NCBI RefSeq assembly: GCF_009296175.1
Contig: NZ_VOSK01000035.1
Location: 1-43,876 of the forward strand
Source: Microvirga tunisiensis
Lineage (GTDB): Bacteria; Pseudomonadota; Alphaproteobacteria; Rhizobiales; Beijerinckiaceae
Length of the DNA stretch: 43,876 bases
Direction: 5' to 3'
Shown here: positions 8,545 to 16,812 of the stretch, one piece after another
How the letters are laid out: every line of letters begins with the position of its first letter
How positions within the stretch are numbered: the stretch's first letter is position 1
Translations under genes and position numbers: made by a program
Notes under the pieces: model-generated
The model's database searches: none
Told to the model about the DNA's origin: nothing
The model's input: only the letters and a program-made list of their open reading frames with translations

Positions 8545-9030
8545 ATGTTACATAGCGCTGAATTCTGGGTTGCGGTCGCCTTCGTCATCTTCTGGGGTAT
8601 CCTGTTCTACAACGGCGTTCCAGGGAAGGTGATGAATCAGCTCGATTCCCGCGGCAAGCGGATTGGCGACGAACTGGCCGAGGCCAAGCGCCTGCGCCAG
8701 GACGCCGAGCGGCTCCTCAAGGAATACGAGTCCAAGCGCGCCGCTGCCGAGCGCGAGGCTGCCGACATCGTGTCCAATGCCCGCGACGAGGCCGAGCGCC
8801 TCGCCCGCGAAGCCCAGGAGAAGATGGCCGACTTCGTGAAGCGTCGCACGGCCACCGCCGAGGCCAAGATCGCCCAGGCCGAGGCCCAGGCCTCCGCCGA
8901 CGTGCGCGCCGCCGCTGTCGACGCCGCCATCAAGGCCTCCGAGCGCGTCCTGCGCGACGAGATCACCGGCACCACCGCTGCCTCGTTCGTGACGGCCAGC
9001 CTCAACGACGTGCGCACGAAGCTGCAGTAA
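8545..9030 (+). CDS. atpF: ATP synthase F0 subunit b
   Basis: A 161-aa stator subunit. A transmembrane helix begins almost at the N-terminus (about 5-24, EFWVAVAFVIFWGILFY). A charged coiled-coil rich in Ala, Glu and Arg follows to the C-terminus. It pairs with b' to hold F1 against rotation. It is the last gene of the F0 operon, ended by a strong intrinsic terminator 29 bp after the stop. Confidence 0.94.
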   Translation: MLHSAEFWVAVAFVIFWGILFYNGVPGKVMNQLDSRGKRIGDELAEAKRLRQDAERLLKEYESKRAAAEREAADIVSNARDEAERLAREAQEKMADFVKRRTATAEAKIAQAEAQASADVRAAAVDAAIKASERVLRDEITGTTAASFVTASLNDVRTKLQ

Positions 9031-9058
9031 CGGCTTCGTTCCGGACGAACCCTATCAA

Positions 9059-9083
9059 GGCCGCCCTCCGAGGCGGCCTTTTT
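9059..9083 (+). terminator. Intrinsic terminator of the F0 atp operon
   Basis: Perfect 7-bp GC stem GGCCGCC / GGCGGCC with a 6-base loop, followed directly by TTTTT. It lies 28 bases after the atpF stop and 14 bases before the HAD-family ATG. Confidence 0.88.
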
Positions 9084-9097
9084 GCTTGGAGGATGTG

Positions 9098-9748
9098 ATG
9101 CTGCTGATCTTCGACTGCGACGGAGTCCTGGTCGATTCGGAGCCTTTGAGCTGCCGGATCGATGCAGAGGTCCTGACGGAATGCGGTGTTCCCTACACGG
9201 CCGAGGAGGTGGCGCGCGACTTCACCGGGGTCAGCATCAAGGACCAGATCACCCGCATCGAGATGGAACGCGGGATCAGGCTTCCCGACGATTTCACGGA
9301 ACGGCTCAACCGCACACTGTTCCAGCGCTTCGAGACGGACCTGAAGCCGATCGACGGCGTGCGGGACGCCATTCTCTCCCTCCCCTTCCCCCGTTGCGTC
9401 GCCTCGTCGTCCATTCCTGAGCGAATCGCGTTGTCGCTGCGGGTCACCGGCCTGGCGGACCTGTTCGACAACATCTTCAGCTCGACCCAGGTCGCGCGCG
9501 GGAAACCCGCGCCGGACCTGTTCCTGCATGCCGCGAGCCGGATGAACACGCTTCCCGAGGAGTGCCTGGTGATCGAGGATTCCATCGCGGGCGTTCAGGC
9601 CGCCCGAGCCGCCAGCATGCGCGTCATCGGCTTCGTCGGCGGCAGCCATTGCGGACCGGGACATGCGGAGAAGCTGCGTCAGGCGGGTGCTCCCGTCATC
9701 ATCGAGCGGATGTCCGATTTGCCGGCCGCCGTGTCGACCTCCTGCTAA
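9098..9748 (+). CDS. HAD-superfamily hydrolase, phosphoglycolate phosphatase/beta-PGM-like
   Basis: A 216-aa haloacid-dehalogenase-type phosphohydrolase. Motif I is DCDGVLVDSE with nucleophile Asp6 and acid/base Asp8, right at the N-terminus. Motif II is the serine run in CVASSS, motif III the lysine of RGKPAPD and motif IV VIEDS. An alpha-helical cap lies between motifs I and II (about 16-85). It belongs to the subgroup of phosphoglycolate phosphatases, beta-phosphoglucomutases and sugar phosphatases; the substrate cannot be told. The ATG at 9098 has GGAGG 5 bases upstream. The atp terminator separates it from atpF, so it should have its own promoter or rely on read-through. Confidence 0.9.
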   Translation: MLLIFDCDGVLVDSEPLSCRIDAEVLTECGVPYTAEEVARDFTGVSIKDQITRIEMERGIRLPDDFTERLNRTLFQRFETDLKPIDGVRDAILSLPFPRCVASSSIPERIALSLRVTGLADLFDNIFSSTQVARGKPAPDLFLHAASRMNTLPEECLVIEDSIAGVQAARAASMRVIGFVGGSHCGPGHAEKLRQAGAPVIIERMSDLPAAVSTSC

Positions 9749-9754
9749 CCACCG

Positions 9755-9862
9755 CGTCATCACCGGCCTTGTGCCGGTGATCCCGATGCAAGGAGCGCGA
9801 TGCTCTCCAAAGCGGGATGGCCGGGACCGATCCCCGTATCAAGCTCGGGGACGGCCATGACG
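9755..9862. repeat. Composite palindromic repeat, copy 2
   Basis: Same two-part structure as at 140-230. A first hairpin has arms ATCACCGGC / GCCGGTGAT (9758-9781). A spacer contains a small inverted repeat (GAGCGCGATGCTC). A second hairpin starts GGATGGCCGGGAC and ends ACGGCCATGACG. It fills the gap between the convergent HAD gene and gcvPB. Confidence 0.75.
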
Positions 9863-9911
9863 AGGAACAGATATCCCGCGTTTCCGTATGCCCAAAGCGA
9901 AGCGCCCCGAA

Positions 9912-9942
9912 ATGAAAATGCCCGGCACGAGGCCGGGCATTT
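9912..9942 (-). terminator. Intrinsic terminator of the gcv operon
   Basis: Perfect 11-bp stem (AAATGCCCGGC / GCCGGGCATTT) with a 5-base loop. Read on the minus strand it ends in TTTT-C-ATTT. It begins 16 bases after the gcvPB stop codon. Confidence 0.85.
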
Positions 9943-9957
9943 GGATTCTTAAGAGTT

Positions 9958-11601
9958 TTACTCCGCCGCTTCCGCCACCGGTGACGGCGGCGTCCACTTG
10001 AGGACCGGGTTGCGAGCAGCACGGGTCTCGTCGAGGCGGCGGCGGGGGGCGTGGTAGGGGGCGCCGGTGAAGCGCTCCGTGTCGCCGTTCTTCGCAGACA
10101 TGGCGAGGTCGCGGAGCGTTGCGATGAAGAGATCCAGCGAGGACTTCGATTCGGATTCCGTCGGCTCGATCAGCATCGCGCCATGCACCACCAGCGGGAA
10201 GTACATGGTCATCGGGTGGTAGCCCTCGTCGATCATGGCTTTCGCCACGTCGAGGGTGGTCACGCCCGTGTCCTTGAGCCACGCATCGTCGAACAGCACC
10301 TCGTGCATGCAGGGCTTGTTGCCGAAGGGAAGCGACAGGAGATCGGCAAGGCCTGCGCGGATGTAGTTGGCGTTGAGCACGGCGTCTTCCGATGCCTGCT
10401 TCATGCCATCCGCGCCATGCGACAGCATGTAGGACAGAGCGCGCACATACATGCCCATCTGGCCATGGAAGGCCGTCATGCGGCCGAAAGGCTTTTCCGC
10501 TGCATCCGATTCCTGTTCCACCAGCTCGAAGCCATCCTTACCGGCCCGCACGAACGGCACAGGGGCGAAAGGCGCAAGGCGGGCGGAGAGCACCACCGGA
10601 CCCGAGCCCGGGCCGCCGCCGCCATGCGGCGTCGAGAAGGTCTTGTGCAGGTTGATGTGCATGGCATCGACGCCGAGGTCGCCGGGCTTCGCCTTGCCGA
10701 CGATGGCGTTGAAGTTGGCGCCGTCGCAGTAGAAGTAGGCGCCTGCATCGTGGATGGCTTTCGCAATCTCCGCCACCTGCGGCTCGAAGAGCCCGCAGGT
10801 GTTGGGATTCGTGAGCATGATGGCCGCGACATCGGGACCGAGGCGCTCCTTCACGTCCTCCACATGCACCCAGCCGTCCTCGCGCGCCGGCACGGGCTTC
10901 ACCACGAAGCCGATGAGAGCAGCAGTCGCCGGGTTCGTGCCGTGGGCCGAATCGGGCACCAGCACCACATTGCGGGTCTTGCCCTCGCCCTTGGCTTCGA
11001 TGGCGGCCTTGATCGCCATCATGCCGCAGAGCTCGCCATGCGCGCCGGCCTTCGGCGACAGCGCCACCGCCGTCATGTTGGTGAGGGTGACGAGATAGCG
11101 CCCGAGCTCGTTCATCAGCTCCAGCGCGCCCTGCACGGTCGAGACCGGCTGCAGCGGGTGCACGTCGGAGAAGCCCGGCAGGCGCGCCACGCGCTCGTTC
11201 AAGCGCGCATTGTGCTTCATGGTGCAGGAGCCGAGCGGGAAGAGGCCCGTGTCGATGCCGTAGTTCTGCTGGCTGAGGCGCACGTAATGGCGCATGGTCT
11301 CAGGCTCGGAGAGACCCGGCAGCCCGATGGGCTCCTTGCGCTCCAGCCCGCCGAGGCGCGGCTCGAAATCCTCCGGCTCGTCGAGGTCGACGCCGGTCGT
11401 GTCATAGCGGCCGATTTCGAAGAGCAACGGCTCCACCTGCGCCAGCGCCTTGTTGCCGGTGAAAGTCGGATGGCTGCCGGCGCCGGATGGAGCGCGGCTG
11501 GCATCACCCTGCAGGCGAGCAGCCTGATCGCCCATGCCGGCGGCCGGATCGGACATGCCGTGAGCCTGCGGAGCGGAGGGACGTCCCTGGCGGTTCAACA
11601 T
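9958..11601 (-). CDS. gcvPB: Glycine dehydrogenase (decarboxylating) subunit 2
   Basis: The C-terminal half of the split P-protein. It is a PLP enzyme that decarboxylates glycine and passes the aminomethyl group to lipoyl-GcvH. At 547 aa it is at the long end for the split form because of a roughly 50-residue Gly/Ala/Pro-rich N-terminal stretch. The PLP lysine is Lys320 in LHKTFSTPHGGGG. The ATG at 11601 overlaps the TGA of gcvPA as TGATG, with GGAGG 7 bases upstream, which points to translational coupling. A GTG at 11604 is the alternative start. It is the last gene of the operon, before a strong terminator. Confidence 0.95.
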   Translation of the reverse strand: MLNRQGRPSAPQAHGMSDPAAGMGDQAARLQGDASRAPSGAGSHPTFTGNKALAQVEPLLFEIGRYDTTGVDLDEPEDFEPRLGGLERKEPIGLPGLSEPETMRHYVRLSQQNYGIDTGLFPLGSCTMKHNARLNERVARLPGFSDVHPLQPVSTVQGALELMNELGRYLVTLTNMTAVALSPKAGAHGELCGMMAIKAAIEAKGEGKTRNVVLVPDSAHGTNPATAALIGFVVKPVPAREDGWVHVEDVKERLGPDVAAIMLTNPNTCGLFEPQVAEIAKAIHDAGAYFYCDGANFNAIVGKAKPGDLGVDAMHINLHKTFSTPHGGGGPGSGPVVLSARLAPFAPVPFVRAGKDGFELVEQESDAAEKPFGRMTAFHGQMGMYVRALSYMLSHGADGMKQASEDAVLNANYIRAGLADLLSLPFGNKPCMHEVLFDDAWLKDTGVTTLDVAKAMIDEGYHPMTMYFPLVVHGAMLIEPTESESKSSLDLFIATLRDLAMSAKNGDTERFTGAPYHAPRRRLDETRAARNPVLKWTPPSPVAEAAE

Positions 11602-12941
11602 CACAGAACCTCCTTCAAGGCGGCACAGAGGGCCGCGCGATCATCATCGGTGTTCACTTCGGTGGAAGCGACGAGCAACAGGTTGTGGAGGCCGGCGCCC
11701 GGCAGGAGGCGTGACACGGGCACGCCCGCGAGCACGCCCTTTTCGGCCAGCCGCTCGACCACGTCCGCCGCGGGCTTTGCGAGCTTCACGGTGAATTCGT
11801 TGAAGAACGTCTTGTTGAGAACCTCGACGCCCTTCACGGCTGCGAGCCCGTCCGCCAGCTTCACCGCATTCGCATGATTGATGCGGGCGAGCCGCGACAG
11901 GCCTGCCTCGCCGAGCAAGGTCATGTGAATGGTGAAGGCGAGCGAGCAAAGCCCTGAATTGGTGCAGATATTCGAGGTCGCCTTGTCGCGGCGGATGTGC
12001 TGCTCGCGGGTCGAGAGCGTCAGCACGAAGCCGCGATTGCCGTCCGCATCCACCGTCTCGCCGCAGAGGCGGCCCGGCATCTGGCGGATGTATTTCGACT
12101 GCGTGGCGAAGAGGCCGACATAAGGCCCGCCGAAGTTCAGCGCATTGCCGATCGACTGTCCCTCGCCCACCACGATGTCGGCGCCCTGGCTTCCGGGAGA
12201 TTTCAGCAGGCCCAGCGACACGGCTTCCGTGAACACGGCGATCAGCAGCGCGCCGTGCTGGTGCGCCTTGTCGGCGATGGCCTTCAGGTCACGCACATTG
12301 CCGAACACGTCCGGTGTCTGCACGACGACGCAAGAAGTCTTGTCGTCGATCTGCGAGAGGATGTCCTCGGTGCCGCTCACATCCGGGTTCATCGTCACGA
12401 CTTCGTCGCTCGCCATGTCGGACAGGGTTCTCACCACGTCGGCATAATGCGGATGCAGGCCGCCGGAGAGAACGGCCTTGCGGCGCTTGGTGACGCGATG
12501 CGCCATGAGCACCGCCTCGCCCGTGCCCGTGGAGCCATCATACATGGAGGCATTCGCCACATCCATGCCGGTGAGCGCGGCCACTTGCGTCTGGAACTCG
12601 AAGAGATATTGCAGCGTGCCCTGTGCGATCTCCGGCTGATACGGCGTGTAGCTCGTCAGGAACTCGGAGCGCTGAATCAGGTGATCGACGGTCGCCGGCA
12701 CGTGATGCTTGTAGGCGCCCGAACCGACGAAGAACGGCACGGACGAGGCGGAGATGTTCTTCGCGGACATGCGGGAGAGGATGCGCTCCACCTCCAGCTC
12801 GCCCTTGCGGCGCGGCAGATCCACCGGCTCCTTGAGGAGCAGGTTCTTCGGCACGTCGGCGAACAACTCATCGACATGGTTGACGCCGATCCGTGCGACC
12901 ATCTCGCCGCGGTCGGTGTCGGACAAAGGCAAATAGCGCAT
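11601..12941 (-). CDS. gcvPA: Glycine dehydrogenase (decarboxylating) subunit 1
   Basis: The N-terminal half of the split P-protein, 446 aa, catalytically supporting gcvPB in an alpha2beta2 enzyme. Typical landmarks are [10 protein letters not shown] at the start, [13 protein letters not shown] at about 70-82, [15 protein letters not shown] and [14 protein letters not shown]. It lacks the PLP lysine, as expected for this subunit. The ATG at 12941 is chosen; a TTG two codons upstream is possible. About 108 bp separate it from the OsmC gene upstream, a gap holding a Rhizobiales-type palindrome. The split form is usual in Gram-positives and found in some alphaproteobacteria. Confidence 0.95.
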   Translation of the reverse strand: MRYLPLSDTDRGEMVARIGVNHVDELFADVPKNLLLKEPVDLPRRKGELEVERILSRMSAKNISASSVPFFVGSGAYKHHVPATVDHLIQRSEFLTSYTPYQPEIAQGTLQYLFEFQTQVAALTGMDVANASMYDGSTGTGEAVLMAHRVTKRRKAVLSGGLHPHYADVVRTLSDMASDEVVTMNPDVSGTEDILSQIDDKTSCVVVQTPDVFGNVRDLKAIADKAHQHGALLIAVFTEAVSLGLLKSPGSQGADIVVGEGQSIGNALNFGGPYVGLFATQSKYIRQMPGRLCGETVDADGNRGFVLTLSTREQHIRRDKATSNICTNSGLCSLAFTIHMTLLGEAGLSRLARINHANAVKLADGLAAVKGVEVLNKTFFNEFTVKLAKPAADVVERLAEKGVLAGVPVSRLLPGAGLHNLLLVASTEVNTDDDRAALCAALKEVL

Positions 12942-12965
12942 CGGCAAAAAACCTTGGGTGAGTTA

Positions 12966-13011
12966 GAGCATTTTGCGCAAAAGCGGATACCGGTTTTGCG
13001 TCAGAAAATGC
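12966..13011. repeat. Rhizobiales-type intergenic palindrome inside the gcv operon
   Basis: A 46-bp imperfect palindrome: GAGCATTTTGCGC at the left and AAAATGC at the right, with a central GCGGATACCGGTTTTGCG. Closely similar 'GCATTTT..GGATACCGGTT..AAAATGC' elements are scattered through Rhizobiales genomes. It lies between the OsmC gene and gcvPA, 25 bp before the gcvPA start. A degenerate partial copy (AAAATGTGGATCCGGTTTTT) is at 39993-40012. Confidence 0.7.
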
Positions 13012-13049
13012 AGCTTTCCATGAACGTAGTGCGTTACCATGGCGACGCA

Positions 13050-13526
13050 CTACGGCGAGGGAATGCCGGCCACGACAATCTCCGTGAGAACGGAACTGGC
13101 GATGAAGCATTCCTTGTGAGCGAGGTGATGCATGTCGGCGATCTGCTCCGGCGTCGGAACCTTGTCGCCCGAGAATTCGATTCTTGGGTCCAGGGTGACC
13201 TTGGACACGAATAGCTTGCCGTTCTCGTTCTTAGTCATGATCCCGAGCGCTTGGTCCTCGTAAGCATCGACGACGAAGCGCTTCTTGGCGGCAATCGACA
13301 GGAAGGTCAGCATGTGGCAGCTGGAGACCGCCGCCACGAAGGCTTCTTCCGGATCGACGGCATCCTCCCGCGAGAGAGGCAACGGCACGACGGAGGGCGA
13401 CGCGGAGCCCGGCACTTCGATGCCGCCATCGAAGCTCCAGGTGTGGCCGCGGCCGTAGCGGTTGTCGGAGAAGGTCTCGTCCGCTCCGCGCATCCAGCGA
13501 ATTGTCGCCTTGTATTCGTGCGCCAT
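13050..13526 (-). CDS. OsmC-family peroxide-reducing protein
   Basis: A 158-aa member of the OsmC/Ohr family of thiol-dependent hydroperoxide reductases. The two active-site cysteines are present: Cys70 in AVSSCHMLTFL and Cys140 in HKECFIASS. An arginine-rich N-terminal strand (IRWMRG) precedes them. It resembles the OsmC subgroup annotated as OsmC-like more than Ohr itself. It lies 14 bp after gcvH and ahead of gcvPA on the same strand, so it is inserted in the glycine cleavage operon and likely co-transcribed under the glycine riboswitch. Whether it protects lipoyl groups is speculation. Confidence 0.85.
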   Translation of the reverse strand: MAHEYKATIRWMRGADETFSDNRYGRGHTWSFDGGIEVPGSASPSVVPLPLSREDAVDPEEAFVAAVSSCHMLTFLSIAAKKRFVVDAYEDQALGIMTKNENGKLFVSKVTLDPRIEFSGDKVPTPEQIADMHHLAHKECFIASSVLTEIVVAGIPSP

Positions 13527-13540
13527 TGCCGTGTTCTCGT

Positions 13541-13915
13541 TCAGGAGATCGACTTCACGAATTCCTGGTACTGCTCTTCGGTCATGAGGCCGTCGAGCTC
13601 TCTCTGGTCCGTGAGGCGGATCTTCATGAACCAGCCCCGGCCGGCGGGATCCTCGTTGACCGTGCCGGGAGACGATTCGAGATCGCTGTTGACCTCGACC
13701 ACTTCGCCGGACACCGGAGCATAGACTTCGCTCGCGGCCTTCACGCTTTCGACGACGGCGGCTTCGTCGCCCTTCGACAGGGTCTTACCGACGCTCGGCA
13801 GCTCCACGAAGACGACATCCCCGAGTTGGCCCTGGGCGTAGTCGGAGATTCCGACGATGCCAGCATCGCCCTCGATGCGGACGTATTCGTGATCCTTGGT
13901 ATAGCGCGTGGTCAT
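13541..13915 (-). CDS. gcvH: Glycine cleavage system H protein
   Basis: The 124-aa lipoyl carrier that shuttles the aminomethyl and electron-carrying group between the P, T and L proteins. The lipoylation site is Lys59 in VVESVKAASEVYAPVSG. The N-terminal YTKDHEYVRIEGD and following GISDYAQGQLGD are hallmark H-protein segments. The length is normal. It starts 21 bp after gcvT, with a GAGGGA site before the ATG. Confidence 0.97.
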   Translation of the reverse strand: MTTRYTKDHEYVRIEGDAGIVGISDYAQGQLGDVVFVELPSVGKTLSKGDEAAVVESVKAASEVYAPVSGEVVEVNSDLESSPGTVNEDPAGRGWFMKIRLTDQRELDGLMTEEQYQEFVKSIS

Positions 13916-13936
13916 GGTGAATTCCCTCTTTGAATG

Positions 13937-15085
13937 TCAGCGCTTGTAGCGATGGGGGGCGAAAGGCATGGCCGCAACCTTGGCCGGCAGCGGCTTGCCG
14001 CGAACGATGAGGTGAAGGTCCGTGCCGGCAGCGGACACGTCCTTCGTGACATAGCCCATGGCGACCGGGCCGTTGACCGTGGGACCGAAGCCGCCGGAGG
14101 TCACGATGCCTACCTCGCGGCCATCGGGCGTCGTGATGACGGCTCCCTCGCGGGCCGGAGCACGGCCCTCGGGCTTGATGCCGACGCGCACACGCGCGGC
14201 ACCGTCCCTGATCTCGCGCTGAACGCGCTCGGCTCCTGGGAAGCCCCCCTCCTCGCGGCGGCGCTTCTGGATCGACCAGATCAGGCCCGCCTCGATGGGC
14301 GAAGTCGTGGTGTCGATGTCATGGCCGTAGAGGCAAAGGCCCGCTTCGAGGCGCAGCGAATCGCGCGCACCGAGGCCGATGGCCTTCACCTCCGGATCGG
14401 CGAGGAGCGTGTTCCAGAGCTTGGCGGCATCTGCGGCGTGGCAGGAAATTTCATAACCGTCCTCGCCCGTGTAGCCGGAGCGGGAGACGTGGCACCAGAT
14501 GCCATCGATCTGCACGTCGGCCGACATCATGAACGGCAGATCGGCGGTCTCGGGCGCGAGCTTGGCGAGCACGCCCTCGGCGGAGGGCCCCTGCAGGGCC
14601 ATCAGCGCCAGGCCGTCCTTGGGGTTCAGGGAAACGCCCTTGGGCAGGCGAGCCTGGATATGGGCGTAATCGGCGTCCTTCATGGAGGCGTTCACCACCA
14701 GATAGAGCCAGCCTTCGTGACCGGGGGCGCCGACGCGGGTGACCATGAGGTCGTCGAGAATGCCGCCGTCGTCCGCCAGAAGCTGCGAATAGCGCTGCTG
14801 GTTCGGCTTCAGGTTCAGGACGTCGGCGGGAATCAGCGCCTCGATCGCCCTGGCCACGGTCTCGTGGCTCTTGTCCTCGGCGACGAGGAAGGCCTGGCCC
14901 ATGTGCGAGACGTCGAACAGGCCCGCATGCTCCCGGGTCCAATTGTGCTCGGTCAGGATGCCGGCGGGGTACTGCACCGGCATGTCGTAGCCGGCGAAGG
15001 GCACCATGCGGGCGCCAAGGGCCACATGCTCGGCATGAAGCGGGGTTTGCAGGAGCGGCTCGTCGCTATGCGCTGGCTCGGCCAT
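13937..15085 (-). CDS. gcvT: Aminomethyltransferase (glycine cleavage T protein)
   Basis: The T protein transfers the methylene group from lipoyl-GcvH to tetrahydrofolate and releases ammonia. It is 382 aa. The N-terminal fold includes MVPFAGYDMPVQYP and the folate-binding HAGLFDVSHMGQ. A glycine-rich segment VSRSGYTGEDGYEIS lies at about 205-219 and RDSLRLEAGLCLYG at about 245. It is first in the operon, behind a tandem glycine riboswitch. GAGGGA sits 7 bases before the ATG. gcvL (lpd) is not in the window. Confidence 0.96.
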   Translation of the reverse strand: MAEPAHSDEPLLQTPLHAEHVALGARMVPFAGYDMPVQYPAGILTEHNWTREHAGLFDVSHMGQAFLVAEDKSHETVARAIEALIPADVLNLKPNQQRYSQLLADDGGILDDLMVTRVGAPGHEGWLYLVVNASMKDADYAHIQARLPKGVSLNPKDGLALMALQGPSAEGVLAKLAPETADLPFMMSADVQIDGIWCHVSRSGYTGEDGYEISCHAADAAKLWNTLLADPEVKAIGLGARDSLRLEAGLCLYGHDIDTTTSPIEAGLIWSIQKRRREEGGFPGAERVQREIRDGAARVRVGIKPEGRAPAREGAVITTPDGREVGIVTSGGFGPTVNGPVAMGYVTKDVSAAGTDLHLIVRGKPLPAKVAAMPFAPHRYKR

Positions 15086-15144
15086 CGGGTTCCCTCAAAG
15101 GTGCGCGTTCCATCGAGCCTTTCGGCCCGTTGCTGTGCGCCCCC

Positions 15145-15335
15145 TCTGTCCCGAGACCTGAGAGATTTCCCTTACCGCTTTCGCGGCAGGTTACGCCCGT
15201 CGGTGGGCGACGCTTTGAAACGTCGCCGCTTTCCAGAGTGCCAGCTCCCGCGCGGTCCTTTGGCCTGAGCGTTTCCGGGGCGGTTGCGCCTTCGGCGCCG
15301 GACGCTGAGGTCCGGTCTCTTCCGCGGGGATCATC
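15145..15335 (-). promoter_or_regulatory. Tandem glycine riboswitch controlling gcvT-H-osmC-PA-PB
   Basis: Read on the minus strand, two aptamers lie in tandem. Aptamer 1 (about 15335-15240) has AAGAGACCGGACC, then GCGCCGAAGGCGCAA, then CGCTCAGGCCAAAGGACC, the conserved core of the glycine class. Aptamer 2 (about 15240-15145) has GGCACTCTGGAAAG, then the hairpin around CGGGCGTAA, then ATCTCTCAGGTC and GGGACAGAG. It ends about 60 bases before the gcvT ATG. Glycine binding typically switches on gcv expression. I could not see a clear expression-platform terminator, so control may be at translation. Confidence 0.92.
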
Positions 15336-15347
15336 GGCTGGGTTTAA

Positions 15348-15376
15348 GCTCTGAAGAGGAATTGCACTCCTGTCAA
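15348..15376 (-). promoter_or_regulatory. Candidate promoter for the gcv operon
   Basis: TTGACA on the minus strand (15376-15371) lies just upstream of the glycine riboswitch. About 17 bases later comes a weak -10-like CAGAGC/TTAAAC region. The distance to the first aptamer (about 15 bases) is right for a leader start. Confidence 0.4.
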
Positions 15377-15504
15377 CAAAGCAGGCTGCCGCACGGGATA
15401 TCTCCCCGCCTTAATTGACGGCAGCCTCCGGACACTCCATCCTAAGCGCCTCATTCACAGAAGGGGAGAACGCGGCCTGATCCGGTCGGCAGCTCCACGC
15501 ATCG

Positions 15505-16809
15505 TTGCTCGAACTGATCATCGCTCTCGCTCTCGTCGCCCTCAACGGCGTCTTTGCTCTTTCCGAACTCGCCATCGTCTCCGCCCGCCGGGCCCGCCTC
15601 AAGGCCATGGCCGAACAGGGCCGTTCAGGCGCCGACACGGCCCTGACCCTGATGGAGGATTCGGGCCGTTTCCTCTCCACGGTCCAGATCGGCATCACCC
15701 TCGTCGGCATCCTGGCCGGTGCCTTCTCGGGTGCCGCGCTCGGCGACCGGCTGACGCAGATCTTTCTTGCCCAGGGCATGCCCGAGGGTGCGGCCGAGCC
15801 TCTCGGCTACGGCATCGTGATCGGCATCATCACCTATCTTTCCATCGTCATCGGCGAGCTGGTGCCGAAGCAGATCGCCCTGCGCAATCCGGAGGGCATC
15901 GCCTGCACCATGGCGCCCATGATGCTGGTGCTCTCGAAGGTCGCCGCCCCCGCCGTCTGGTTGCTCAACGCCTCCACGAGCCTGATCTTCCGCCTCCTCG
16001 GGGCCAAGTCCGACGACTCGTCGACCGTTACGGAAGAAGAGATCAAGATGCTCGTCGGCGAGGCCGAGAGCGCCGGCGTGATCGAGGAGGAGGAGCGGCG
16101 CATGATCTCGGGCGTGCTGCGCCTCGGAGACCGCACGGTGCGCGGGCTCATGACCCCTCGCACGGATGTGGACTGGATCGACCTCGACGACGACGACGAG
16201 GCGATCCGCGAATTGCTAATCGAAACGCCGCATTCCCGCCTGCCCGTCAGCGAAGGGACGCCCGACAACGTGATCGGCGTCGTCCAGTCGCGCGAGCTTC
16301 TGGCGGCCATGCTGTCGGGCCAGCCCCTGGATATCCGCGGCCACGTGCAGCAAGCCCCGGTCATTCCGGATACGCTCTATGCCCTGGATGCGCTTGCGAC
16401 CTTGCGCGATGCGGAGGTGCCGATGGCGATCGTCCATGACGAGTACGGGCACTTCGAAGGGGTCGTGACCCCGGCCGATGCCCTGGAGGCCATCGTGGGC
16501 GCCTTCCGCTCCGACGGGGAGACGCCGGAGCCGGATGCCATCCGGCGCGATGACGGCTCATGGCTGCTCGCGGGCTCCATGCCGGTCGACGAAATGGCCG
16601 AGGTCCTGGGCGTTACGCTGCCCGAGACCCGCAGCTATCACACGGTCGGGGGCCTGGTGATCAGCGAACTCCAGCATTTGCCCAACACGGGCGAGCATGT
16701 GGACACCCTCGGCTGGCGCTTCGAGGTGATCGACCTGGACGAGCGGCGGATCGACAAGGTCCTGGCCGCTCCTCTCAACCAGAGAGCGGGCGCCGCAACG
16801 CTCTATTGA
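15505..16809 (+). CDS. CNNM/CBS-domain membrane protein of the HlyC/CorC family
   Basis: A 434-aa transporter-like protein. An N-terminal CNNM (DUF21) domain with about four transmembrane segments (to about 170) contains the ALSELAIVSARRARL start and GITLVGILAGAFSGA. Two CBS domains follow (about 205-335), with MTPRTDVDWID and HDEYGHFEGVVTPAD. A CorC_HlyC domain ends the protein (about 345-425). The family is linked to Mg2+/Co2+ efflux or resistance; older 'hemolysin' labels are not supported. The only start fitting the domain is TTG at 15505, because a TGA lies 27 bases upstream in frame and no good binding site is visible. It converges with the lipoprotein gene with a 3-bp gap. Confidence 0.88.
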   Translation: MLELIIALALVALNGVFALSELAIVSARRARLKAMAEQGRSGADTALTLMEDSGRFLSTVQIGITLVGILAGAFSGAALGDRLTQIFLAQGMPEGAAEPLGYGIVIGIITYLSIVIGELVPKQIALRNPEGIACTMAPMMLVLSKVAAPAVWLLNASTSLIFRLLGAKSDDSSTVTEEEIKMLVGEAESAGVIEEEERRMISGVLRLGDRTVRGLMTPRTDVDWIDLDDDDEAIRELLIETPHSRLPVSEGTPDNVIGVVQSRELLAAMLSGQPLDIRGHVQQAPVIPDTLYALDALATLRDAEVPMAIVHDEYGHFEGVVTPADALEAIVGAFRSDGETPEPDAIRRDDGSWLLAGSMPVDEMAEVLGVTLPETRSYHTVGGLVISELQHLPNTGEHVDTLGWRFEVIDLDERRIDKVLAAPLNQRAGAATLY

Positions 16810-16812
16810 AGC

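Noticed and set aside
10051..11877. 608-codon plus-strand frame over gcvPB
   Set aside because: Antisense shadow; the glycine dehydrogenase motifs on the minus strand are decisive.
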